Positions 1 to 5,453 of a stretch of DNA of 5,453 nucleotides are shown here, in pieces. Source of the DNA: Moraxellaceae bacterium UBA2031. GTDB taxonomy: Bacteria > Pseudomonadota > Gammaproteobacteria > Pseudomonadales > Moraxellaceae. The stretch covers positions 3,556 to 9,008 of the forward strand of contig DDBN01000147.1 in NCBI GenBank assembly GCA_002333145.1, in the 5' to 3' direction. Every line of letters begins with the position of its first letter. Positions within the stretch are counted from its first letter, which is position 1. Below the pieces are notes generated by a model. That model saw only the letters and a list, made by a program, of their open reading frames with translations. It was not told the DNA's origin and searched no databases. The position numbers and the translations under genes were made by a program.

Positions 1-101
1 TAGTGGCCTCCAGCGGCATCATCGGCGCTATTACGGGCCGTGCGATTTACGAAGGCACGCTTAATGTTGCCGAAGCGCAAACATTGGCGGACGCACCTTA
101 A
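1..101 (+). CDS. hisA: HisA C-terminus (partial): phosphoribosyl-formimino-AICAR-P isomerase
   Basis: This is the last 32 codons of a gene cut by the left window edge; the reading frame starts at base 3 and ends with TAA at 99-101. The visible end contains GAITGRAIYEGTLNVAEAQ, which is the typical C-terminus of HisA: the last beta-strand and helix of the (beta/alpha)8 barrel, with the GRAIYEGT segment near the phosphate-binding end. HisA isomerises ProFAR to PRFAR, the substrate of HisF-HisH, in the cytoplasm. The hisF gene further along the same strand supports the call. The fragment is too short to judge catalytic residues. It lies 2 nt upstream of the next gene, which implies one transcript and probably coupled translation. 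Confidence 0.88.
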   Translation, partial: VASSGIIGAITGRAIYEGTLNVAEAQTLADAP

Positions 102-103
102 GC

Positions 104-730
104 ATGATTACGGACGACACGCGCGCTTGGGTTCGCCTGCCGTCCGGCAAACGCTTGGACCTGCTCAACCCCACGCTGTTTGACTGGGAAGACGAAGACT
201 TGGCGATTGGTTTGGCGCGCACCTACCGCTGGGGTGGTCACTCCGCATGGCCTTTGCCGTTATCTGTAGCACAGCATTCTCTGGCCGTGCTCGCGTTGCG
301 CCGCGAAGCTGAGCCGACCGGACTAACCGCAAGAGCCGAGTTACGCGAACTGCTGCACGATGCCGATGAAGGCTTGCTGGGCTTTGATCCGTTGTCGGTA
401 TTAAAACCGTTCCTCGGTGATGGCTTTCATGCGCTGGCCGGGCGACTACAGGATGCAGTATTCCAACGTTACGGCCTGACCTACTGGACCGCTGACGAAA
501 AAATTGAACACAAGAAAGCCGATCGTATTGCTGCTGCCAGTGAGGCCGTGCATGTTGCTGGCTGGACGCGCGACGAAGTAAAGCATGTCCTCAAGATTCC
601 GTTTAAACCATTGGAGCGTGATCCGCTCATGGCCACTTACGGCGGCACACCATGGGAGCCTTGGGCACCTACTGTTGCGGCCGAACGATTTTTGAAAGAA
701 CTGAAACGTATTCAGAAAAAACTGGCCTGA
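104..730 (+). CDS. HD-domain phosphohydrolase (YfbR-like) within the his operon
   Basis: A complete 208-residue protein of the HD phosphohydrolase superfamily, probably cytoplasmic, with no signal peptide or membrane segment. It resembles the broad group that includes E. coli YfbR, a deoxynucleoside 5'-monophosphatase. The metal-binding set is visible in order: AQHS with H58, LLHDADE with H85, D86 and E89, and a late aspartate, D140, in KKAD. H46 in the GGHS motif is a further possible polar residue. The loop after the HD motif reads GFDPLSVLKP (93-101 region), whereas relatives usually have a GDxPxPLK-type loop, so the usual acidic residue is displaced by one. The ATG lies 2 nt after the hisA stop. 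The only Shine-Dalgarno-like stretch is GGCGGA at 86-91, about 12 nt upstream, so initiation may rely on coupling to hisA. The C-terminus is basic (ELKRIQKKLA). The substrate is unknown; a nucleotide or phosphorylated metabolite is an inference from the family. It is not HisI, HisE or HisH. Confidence 0.85.
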   Translation: MITDDTRAWVRLPSGKRLDLLNPTLFDWEDEDLAIGLARTYRWGGHSAWPLPLSVAQHSLAVLALRREAEPTGLTARAELRELLHDADEGLLGFDPLSVLKPFLGDGFHALAGRLQDAVFQRYGLTYWTADEKIEHKKADRIAAASEAVHVAGWTRDEVKHVLKIPFKPLERDPLMATYGGTPWEPWAPTVAAERFLKELKRIQKKLA

Positions 731-772
731 TATTCCAGACCAGCTAAATCAGTCCGACCCGCCGATCTCAAC

Positions 773-779
773 AAGGTGA
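773..779 (+). promoter_or_regulatory. Ribosome binding site of hisF
   Basis: AAGGTGA lies 3 nt before the ATG at 783, with its GG core 6 nt from the start codon. It is a strong match to the Shine-Dalgarno consensus. It fixes the hisF start and shows that hisF can initiate independently of the upstream HD gene, which ends 52 nt earlier. I see no convincing -35/-10 pair in that 52-nt gap. Confidence 0.8.
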
Positions 780-782
780 ATT

Positions 783-1544
783 ATGAGCCTCGCAAAACGT
801 ATCATTCCCTGCCTTGATGTGGACAAGGGCCGCGTTGTGAAGGGCGTGAAGTTTGAAGATATTCGTGATGCCGGCGACCCGGTAGAAATCGCACGCCGCT
901 ACGATGCCGCTGGCGCGGATGAAATTACTTTTCTTGATATTACGGCCACTCATGAAGGCCGCGACACCACTGTGAAAACAGTCGAGCGCATGGCATCGGA
1001 AGTATTTGTACCGCTGACCGTTGGCGGTGGCATTCGTGAAATAAAAGACATTCGTACCATGCTCAATGCTGGCGCAGACAAAGTCAGCATTAACTCTGCC
1101 GCCATTGTGCGCCCCGACTTTGTAAAAGAAGCCGCTGACAAGTTTGGTGCGCAGTGCATTGTAATTGCGATTGACGCCAAGAAAGTCGCCGAAGGCCGTT
1201 GGGAAATCTTCACACACGGCGGACGCAAATCGACGGGCATTGATGCGGTCGAGTGGGCGAAACGCATGACCCGTTACGGCGCGGGTGAAGTACTGCTGAC
1301 CAGCATGGACGCCGATGGCACCAAAGCCGGTTATGACTTGGCACTGGTGCGTGCGATTTCTGATGCGGTATCCGTCCCGGTGATTGCTTCCGGCGGCGTT
1401 GGCAATCTGCAGCATCTGGCCGATGGCATTTTACTGGGCCATGCCGATGCCGTGCTTGCAGCCAGCATTTTTCATTTCGGCGAGTACACCATTCCTGAAG
1501 CCAAAAAATATCTGCAAGAGCGCGGCATTGAAATGCGACTGTAA
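783..1544 (+). CDS. hisF: Imidazole glycerol phosphate synthase, cyclase subunit HisF
   Basis: A full-length 253-residue HisF. With the glutaminase HisH it converts PRFAR and ammonia to imidazole glycerol phosphate and AICAR, linking histidine and purine synthesis in the cytoplasm. The start IIPCLDVDKGRVVKG carries D12 (the equivalent of catalytic D11 in the Thermotoga enzyme), and AIDAKK carries D131 (equivalent of D130). The phosphate-binding turns are GGGIR (81-85) and SGGVGN (203-208), and SMDADGT (175-180) is also typical. The ending FGEYTIPEAKKYLQERGIEMRL is standard for proteobacterial HisF. Length and motifs are intact, so it should be active. It is the last gene of this his unit: a terminator-like hairpin follows 16 nt after the stop, and the next gene is convergent. 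Confidence 0.98.
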   Translation: MSLAKRIIPCLDVDKGRVVKGVKFEDIRDAGDPVEIARRYDAAGADEITFLDITATHEGRDTTVKTVERMASEVFVPLTVGGGIREIKDIRTMLNAGADKVSINSAAIVRPDFVKEAADKFGAQCIVIAIDAKKVAEGRWEIFTHGGRKSTGIDAVEWAKRMTRYGAGEVLLTSMDADGTKAGYDLALVRAISDAVSVPVIASGGVGNLQHLADGILLGHADAVLAASIFHFGEYTIPEAKKYLQERGIEMRL

Positions 1545-1560
1545 CTAACACATTTCATCC

Positions 1561-1595
1561 ATAAAAAAGGCCTGAATAATTCCGGCCTTTTTTAT
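1561..1595. terminator. Bidirectional rho-independent terminator between hisF and ctpA
   Basis: ATAAAAAAGGCC (1561-1572) and GGCCTTTTTTAT (1584-1595) are exact reverse complements, 12 bp, around an 11-nt centre. Within that centre GAA/TTC can pair further (1574-1576 with 1580-1582), leaving a TAA loop and a T/C mismatch. The GGCC core is followed by T6 on the + strand and, by symmetry, T6 on the - strand, so the same hairpin can end transcription from hisF and from ctpA. It lies 16 nt past the hisF stop and 13 nt past the ctpA stop. Confidence 0.9.
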
Positions 1596-1608
1596 ATCAA
1601 TGAAAATT

Positions 1609-2997
1609 TCAACCGGCTGCAGCAGATGTGCGCGTCAAAGCCGCTTTTTCTACTGGCGGAGCTACAGGCGTCACAGTCGGCAGTGTTGACCAAGCGGCGG
1701 CCTTAAGAATATTCAGCGCCTCATTGAGCTGATAGTCCTGCTCAACAAGCGTCTTGCTGTCTGCCTTTGCCTTGCTATCTGCGGCTGCTTTCTCTGCTGC
1801 CTTACCATCATTACCAAGATGACCCTGCAGATCTGCTTCGCGCACACTCAAGCCACCTTCCAGCACACTCACGCGTGCCGGGTTAACCACAATATCAGGC
1901 TTGATGCCTTCGGCTTGAATAGAACGGCCACTCGGCGTGTAGTAACGCGCGGTAGTGAGCTTGATGCCCTTACCTGCATTCAGTGGCAACACAGTTTGCA
2001 CCGAGCCTTTACCAAAACTGGTGGTGCCGACTACTAATGCACGCCGGTTATCTTGCAAGGCCCCTGCAACAATTTCGGAAGCCGACGCTGAACCACCATT
2101 CACCAGCACCACTACCGGCACACCGGCCAGTACATCGCCCGGCGTGGCCAAGAACTCCTGACCGGCACCTTCTTGACGACCACGCGTAGAAACGATGATG
2201 CCGGATTCCAACAGCGCATCACTCACGGCTACCGCACCATCCAAAACGCCACCGGGGTTATTACGCAAATCCAGTACCAGCCCACGCAACTTGCCTTTGC
2301 TTTCTACCCGCAACTTTTCTACATCGCGATTAAAGTCACGCCCGGTATGCACCTGAAACTGGCTGATACGAATAAGGCCGTATCCTTCCTCCAGCAACCG
2401 GCCCTTAATGCTCGATGTTTCGATCTTGGCGCGCACCAGCGTAAGTTCACGTGGCTCTTCGCCCTTGCGTATTACCGTCAATATAATCTTGCTGCCCGGC
2501 TTACCACGCATCAAGCCAATCGCTTGAGCCAGCGTCATGCCCTGTACTGCACTGCCGTCCAACTTGATGATGTAATCCCCTGTCTGAATCCCTGCACGAG
2601 CAGCGGGTGTATCGTCAATGGGTGACACCACGCGCACCAGCCCATCCTCCATAACCACTTCAATGCCAAGGCCGCCAAACTCACCGCTGGTCGTATTTTG
2701 CAGTTGTTCAAAATCCTTGGAGTCTAAATAGGCAGAGTGCGGATCAAGCGAAGAGAGCATCCCGCGGATCGCATTCTCAAATAAAGTGCGATCTTCTACT
2801 GGCTCAACATAAGAGGCACGAATGCGCTCAAACACCTCTACAAAAGCACGCATATCATCCAATGGCAGGCGTGCCTGTGGTGCTTTTACTGTCGCGGCTT
2901 CGTCATGATTATCTGAGGTGGGCACTGGGGCTGACTCAACCGCCATAGCGGGAGCTGACAGAGCCAACAACAAAAGCCATTCCTTCTGAATGCGCAT
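1609..2997 (-). CDS. ctpA: Carboxyl-terminal processing protease, S41 family (CtpA-like)
   Basis: A 462-residue periplasmic serine protease. The start at 2997 is chosen because GGAGAGG lies 4 nt upstream and the product then opens with a clean signal peptide (MRIQKEWLLLLALSAPAMA, probable cleavage before VES). An in-frame ATG at 3051 adds 18 residues but lacks a good ribosome binding site. Domain order is signal peptide, N-terminal helical segment (about 45-95) with the RGMLSSLDPHSAYL motif, PDZ domain (about 97-187, binding loop FGGLGI), and S41 protease core. The catalytic set is S305 in SASASEI, K330 in SFGKGSVQ and Q334, with spacing as in E. coli Tsp (S430, K455, Q459). The C-terminal tail holds an Ala/Lys-rich stretch and the DYQLNEALNILK motif. 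Pseudomonas CtpA works with the lipoprotein LbcA to degrade peptidoglycan hydrolases; a similar role here is inference. It is the last gene of the gpmI-envC-ctpA group. Confidence 0.95.
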   Translation of the reverse strand: MRIQKEWLLLLALSAPAMAVESAPVPTSDNHDEAATVKAPQARLPLDDMRAFVEVFERIRASYVEPVEDRTLFENAIRGMLSSLDPHSAYLDSKDFEQLQNTTSGEFGGLGIEVVMEDGLVRVVSPIDDTPAARAGIQTGDYIIKLDGSAVQGMTLAQAIGLMRGKPGSKIILTVIRKGEEPRELTLVRAKIETSSIKGRLLEEGYGLIRISQFQVHTGRDFNRDVEKLRVESKGKLRGLVLDLRNNPGGVLDGAVAVSDALLESGIIVSTRGRQEGAGQEFLATPGDVLAGVPVVVLVNGGSASASEIVAGALQDNRRALVVGTTSFGKGSVQTVLPLNAGKGIKLTTARYYTPSGRSIQAEGIKPDIVVNPARVSVLEGGLSVREADLQGHLGNDGKAAEKAAADSKAKADSKTLVEQDYQLNEALNILKAAAWSTLPTVTPVAPPVEKAALTRTSAAAG

Positions 2998-3001
2998 CAA
3001 A

Positions 3002-3008
3002 CCTCTCC
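3002..3008 (-). promoter_or_regulatory. Ribosome binding site of ctpA
   Basis: On the - strand GGAGAGG is followed by TTTG and then ATG at 2997. This near-consensus site decides the start in favour of 2997 over the longer in-frame ATG at 3051, before which I see only a weak purine stretch. Confidence 0.85.
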
Positions 3009-3051
3009 GTCTACCCGCACAGCGCCGGCAGTGACATTTGTTGTCGAGCAT

Positions 3052-3080
3052 AGTGGCTAGTCTTCTAACACGCTACCACT
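3052..3080. repeat. Imperfect inverted repeat in the envC-ctpA spacer
   Basis: AGTGG (3052-3056) pairs with CCACT (3076-3080), and TAG (3058-3060) pairs with CTA (3073-3075). One C at 3057 is bulged and the loop is 12 nt. There is no T-run after it on either strand, so it is not a standard terminator. It could be an mRNA processing or stability element between envC and ctpA, or it could be chance. The rest of the 106-nt spacer holds the heptamer repeat and the ctpA ribosome binding site; I see no clear promoter. Confidence 0.35.
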
Positions 3081-3086
3081 GCCCAT

Positions 3087-3107
3087 TGGTTACTGGTTAC
3101 TGGTTAC
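3087..3107. repeat. Three tandem 7-bp repeats overlapping the envC stop codon
   Basis: TGGTTAC occurs three times in a row without mismatch on the + strand. In the envC reading direction this gives TAA trinucleotides at 3106-3104, 3099-3097 and 3092-3090. Because the period is 7, the three TAA fall in three different frames. The first is the actual envC stop. The array therefore acts as an all-frame stop cassette at the gene end. Confidence 0.9.
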
Positions 3108-4525
3108 TTGAAACTGCACCAAGCCGCTGGATCGCTTGGGCGGCCCCGATGGCGAATTTCAAAGTACAATCCGGCGGCCTCGCTGGCATCATCACTACCG
3201 ACAGAAGCAATCACTTCATTCCCGCCGACGCTGTCACCCGCACTTTTAAGCAGCTTGTCGTTCTGACCATAAAGCGACATCAGGCCACGGCCATGATCAA
3301 CAATAATGAGGTATCCATAGCCACGCAGGTAATCCGCGTAGGCTACTTTGCCGGGGCGCACCGCACGTACGGGGCTGCCGGGTGCCGCAGCAATGACGAT
3401 GCCATTCCAACGCAAACCACCGGCACGCGCCGTACCGAAGCGTGAACGAATGCCACCGTCGGCAGGCAAGGCACACTTGCCGTTATACGGTTGTGGCCGG
3501 TAATCGGGCACCGAGCTCCATGCTTTTTCAGGCATAGGCTTTGATGGGGTAGTCGGTGTCGGCGCAGGCTTTCCCTGGGCCAGCGCCGCATCACGGGCGC
3601 GCTTCTCTTGTTCTTGCTGCTGACGGCGCGCCTCGCGTTCGGCGGCCTCACGAGCGACACGCTCTAATCGATTCATCACCGCCTGCAGATTTTGCTGATC
3701 TCGTTTGAGCCGCGTAATACGATCTTCTTCAGACTCAATGCGAGCACTTAGCACCCTGATGGCTTTGTTACGCGTGTCTTGCGCGCGTGCCAGCTTGCTT
3801 TGCTTGGTTTGCAACTGCCCCTGCAGCGTTTTCAACTCGGCAAGTTCAGACTGCTCTTCCTTTTCGATGGCCTCCAGCCGCGCGACCGTTTCATTCAGCG
3901 CAATGACTCGCGCCGAGCGCGCCTGTTGAACATAGCCGTAATACTTCATCAAGCGGGAAAGGCTCTGCGGGTCTTCTTGGTTGAGCAGCAACTTGTAGTG
4001 GTCATCGCCACCTTGACGCTGAGCCAGGCGCAAGTCTGACTTGATCTGTATTACATGCCGCTCGCGATCTGCCAAACGCTCTGAACGCTCAACACGTAGC
4101 TTCTGAAGCTTGCGCTCACGTACCTGTACACTGCCCTGTACTTCATCCACGCTACCGCGCAGCTCGGTGATTTCGGTCTCAACCTCTTTGAGCTCCGTTT
4201 CTTTCTGTGCTCGCTGCTCACGGGTTAGCTGAATACGTTTTTCAGAGGCACGAATCTGGCTCTGCACATTGGCTAAGTCTTTCTGCGCAGCCCCCATGCT
4301 GGTCGATTTTTTGGGGATTACCTTTACTTTATTTACTGTGCTTTTTTTCTGTGCTGGCTTTTTATGAACAGTTTTTTTCTTGACCGTAGGCTTGTGAGCC
4401 TTCGCCGTTTTTTCATTGACCGCCATTGCCGTAGCGGGCATTAGGGCAGCCGTTGTACTGGCCAGTACCAGCACCAAGGCCACACCACGAAACAACTCAG
4501 GCAACATCAGTCGACGCATATTCAC
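3104..4525 (-). CDS. envC: EnvC-like murein hydrolase activator (coiled coil plus degenerate LytM/M23)
   Basis: A 473-residue exported protein. Order: signal peptide (1-35, ending MPATAMA), a very lysine-rich segment (39-73, 14 Lys), long coiled coil (about 78-315) with the conserved HYKLLLNQEDPQSLSRLMKY region (176-195), a Pro/Thr/Lys linker (318-335), and a LytM/peptidase M23 domain (about 357-466). The zinc ligands are lost: the HxGID motif reads WNGIV (373-377), and the HxH pair is replaced around LYFEI (G452, Y454). This matches E. coli EnvC, which does not cleave peptidoglycan but activates amidases AmiA/AmiB at the division site. The SLYGQN strand of the LytM groove is kept. The start used here is GTG at 4525, directly after the gpmI stop; an ATG two codons later (4519) is an equally possible start giving 471 residues. 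It is probably co-transcribed with gpmI and ctpA. The lysine-rich segment is unusual relative to the E. coli protein as I know it. Confidence 0.93.
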   Translation of the reverse strand: MNMRRLMLPELFRGVALVLVLASTTAALMPATAMAVNEKTAKAHKPTVKKKTVHKKPAQKKSTVNKVKVIPKKSTSMGAAQKDLANVQSQIRASEKRIQLTREQRAQKETELKEVETEITELRGSVDEVQGSVQVRERKLQKLRVERSERLADRERHVIQIKSDLRLAQRQGGDDHYKLLLNQEDPQSLSRLMKYYGYVQQARSARVIALNETVARLEAIEKEEQSELAELKTLQGQLQTKQSKLARAQDTRNKAIRVLSARIESEEDRITRLKRDQQNLQAVMNRLERVAREAAEREARRQQQEQEKRARDAALAQGKPAPTPTTPSKPMPEKAWSSVPDYRPQPYNGKCALPADGGIRSRFGTARAGGLRWNGIVIAAAPGSPVRAVRPGKVAYADYLRGYGYLIIVDHGRGLMSLYGQNDKLLKSAGDSVGGNEVIASVGSDDASEAAGLYFEIRHRGRPSDPAAWCSFK

Positions 4526-5453
4526 TCAGACAAATTCCACCAGGGATCGTCCCTGCATTTCAGTGGGGGCATGAATACCCATAAGCTTGAGTAGCGTTGG
4601 CGCCACATCGGCAAGGACGCCGCCCTGCAGCAACTTCACCTTACGCGGGCCAACATAAATAAAGGGGACCGGGCCGGTAGTATGCGCCGTCAGCGGCTGC
4701 TGTGATGCGTCATCAAACATCTGCTCGACATTGCCGTGATCGGCGGTGATAAACATTTCACCACCCATCTTGTTCACCGCCGCTTCAACGCGACCAATAC
4801 AAAGATCCACGGCCTCTACTGCTTTTACCGCGGCGGCGAAAATACCGGTGTGCCCGACCTGATCACCGTTAGCATAATTGCAAATAATAGCGTCATATTT
4901 TCCGCTCTCAATCGCCTCTACCAGCCTATCAGTTACTTCGTAGGCAGACATTTCCGGCTTGAGATCAAATGTGGCTACTTTTGGCGAAGGAATCAGGATG
5001 CGATCTTCGCCCGCAAACGGCTCTTCGCGTCCCCCGTTAAAAAAGAACGTAACGTGCGCATATTTTTCAGTTTCAGCAATGCGTAATTGTGTTTTACCAA
5101 GATTGGATATGTATTCGCCAAACACATTGTTAAGTGACTGTGGCGGATAGGCGACGGCTGCAGGAATATCAGCCGCATACTCAGTGAGCTGTACATAAGC
5201 CGCCAAAGCTGGCACAGCACCCCGATCAAATTTCTTAAAGTCTTTAACAACAAAGGCACGTGTAATCTCGCGCGCACGATCTGCCCGGAAATTCATAAAG
5301 ACAATGCTATCGCCATCTTTCACAATGGCTGGCGCACCAATCTGGGTAGGTTTTACAAACTCGTCATTTTCATCACGCGCATAGGCAGCGGCCAACCCTT
5401 CTTGCGCGGAGGCTGCGGTGAACTCTGGCTTGCCATGCGCAAGTAATTCCCAC
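4526..5453 (-). CDS. gpmI: 2,3-bisphosphoglycerate-independent phosphoglycerate mutase (partial, C-terminal 308 aa)
   Basis: The C-terminal 308 residues of GpmI; the reading frame stays open to the right window edge, and the family is normally about 510 residues, so roughly 200 N-terminal residues lie outside. The TTG at 5395 is an internal codon, since coding sequence (AHGKPEFTAASAQEG) continues upstream of it. The enzyme interconverts 3- and 2-phosphoglycerate in glycolysis and gluconeogenesis using two Mn2+ ions. Visible ligands are D and H of NGDQVGH (codons at 4862-4864 and 4850-4852), D and H of ADHGNVEQM (4736-4741) and H of TAHTTGPVP (4682-4684), matching D403, H407, D444, H445 and H462 of the Bacillus stearothermophilus enzyme. 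NFRADRAREITRAF and FFFNGGREEPFAGEDR are also diagnostic. The remaining ligands (D12 and the phosphorylated S62) are off-window. The stop TGA directly precedes the envC GTG. Confidence 0.97.
   Translation of the reverse strand, partial: WELLAHGKPEFTAASAQEGLAAAYARDENDEFVKPTQIGAPAIVKDGDSIVFMNFRADRAREITRAFVVKDFKKFDRGAVPALAAYVQLTEYAADIPAAVAYPPQSLNNVFGEYISNLGKTQLRIAETEKYAHVTFFFNGGREEPFAGEDRILIPSPKVATFDLKPEMSAYEVTDRLVEAIESGKYDAIICNYANGDQVGHTGIFAAAVKAVEAVDLCIGRVEAAVNKMGGEMFITADHGNVEQMFDDASQQPLTAHTTGPVPFIYVGPRKVKLLQGGVLADVAPTLLKLMGIHAPTEMQGRSLVEFV
4536..4541 (-). promoter_or_regulatory. Possible ribosome binding site of envC inside the gpmI end
   Basis: GGTGGA on the - strand lies 10 nt before the GTG at 4525 and 16 nt before the ATG at 4519, inside the last codons of gpmI. 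The spacing favours the GTG start. A second purine stretch, GAGTGA, overlaps the gpmI stop and sits 2 nt before the ATG, which is too close to be ideal. The choice of start stays open. Confidence 0.45.

Noticed and set aside
104..730. The gene between hisA and hisF as hisI, hisE or hisH.
   Set aside because: The protein carries HD-superfamily histidine and aspartate motifs and lacks any cyclohydrolase, pyrophosphohydrolase or glutaminase signature.
768..1415. Long open frame on the - strand over hisF (also 950-1267 and 1210-1551).
   Set aside because: It is antisense to an intact, motif-complete hisF, and its product matches no family I recognise. These are shadow frames.
2173..2625. Open frame of 150 codons on the + strand over ctpA, and shorter ones at 1819-2189.
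   Set aside because: They are antisense to the conserved protease and PDZ region of ctpA, with no ribosome binding site or recognisable domain.
2998..3051. An 18-codon N-terminal extension of CtpA with a CHCRRC cluster and an RRRGL stretch, considered as a metal-binding or Tat-type leader.
   Set aside because: The ATG at 3051 has no good Shine-Dalgarno, while ATG 2997 has GGAGAGG at ideal distance and begins a normal Sec signal peptide. The arginines do not fit the Tat consensus.
3038..3445. Open frame on the + strand crossing the spacer and the envC 3' end.
   Set aside because: It runs through the heptamer repeat and antisense to the LytM domain; the product has low-complexity character and no known motif.
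4342..4378. A7 runs in envC as programmed -1 ribosomal frameshift sites.
   Set aside because: The frame of the codons does not fit the X-XXY-YYZ heptamer, and I see no clear downstream stimulator. Only ordinary slippage remains plausible.
5393..5395. TTG as the start codon of gpmI.
   Set aside because: The conserved GpmI reading frame continues upstream to the window edge, so this codon is internal.

Overview
The window looks like ordinary chromosomal DNA of a proteobacterium, most likely a gammaproteobacterium. The base composition is moderate. The HisA, HisF, EnvC, CtpA and cofactor-independent phosphoglycerate mutase sequences have a gammaproteobacterial (Pseudomonas-like) flavour, and I recall a gpmI-envC-ctpA gene order near the end of a his operon from Pseudomonas. 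I cannot name genus or species from sequence alone.

Left part, + strand (1-1544): the 3' end of hisA is cut by the window edge. It is followed 2 nt later by a complete HD-domain phosphohydrolase gene, and then by hisF with a good ribosome binding site. HisA and HisF catalyse consecutive steps of histidine synthesis and their genes are usually adjacent. The HD gene placed between them is the least expected item of gene content here. hisF is the last gene of this unit, and no hisI or hisE follows it.

Centre (1545-1608): a symmetric hairpin flanked by A6 and T6 separates hisF from the convergent ctpA gene and probably terminates transcription from both sides.

Right part, - strand (1609-5453): in transcription order gpmI (5' end outside the window), envC and ctpA. 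gpmI and envC abut, with the stop TGA followed at once by a GTG start, so they are probably co-transcribed and coupled. envC and ctpA are 106 nt apart. That gap starts with three tandem 7-bp repeats, which put a TAA stop in all three frames at the end of envC. EnvC and CtpA both act in the periplasm on cell-wall turnover: EnvC as a non-catalytic LytM activator of amidases, CtpA as a PDZ-containing S41 carboxyl-terminal processing protease. GpmI is a cytoplasmic glycolytic enzyme.

I see no mobile element, CRISPR array, RNA gene or defence system. I found no convincing undescribed system. The items most worth a second look are the HD gene inside the his operon with its altered active-site loop, the three-frame stop repeat, and the lysine-rich, A-run-bearing N-terminal segment of EnvC.
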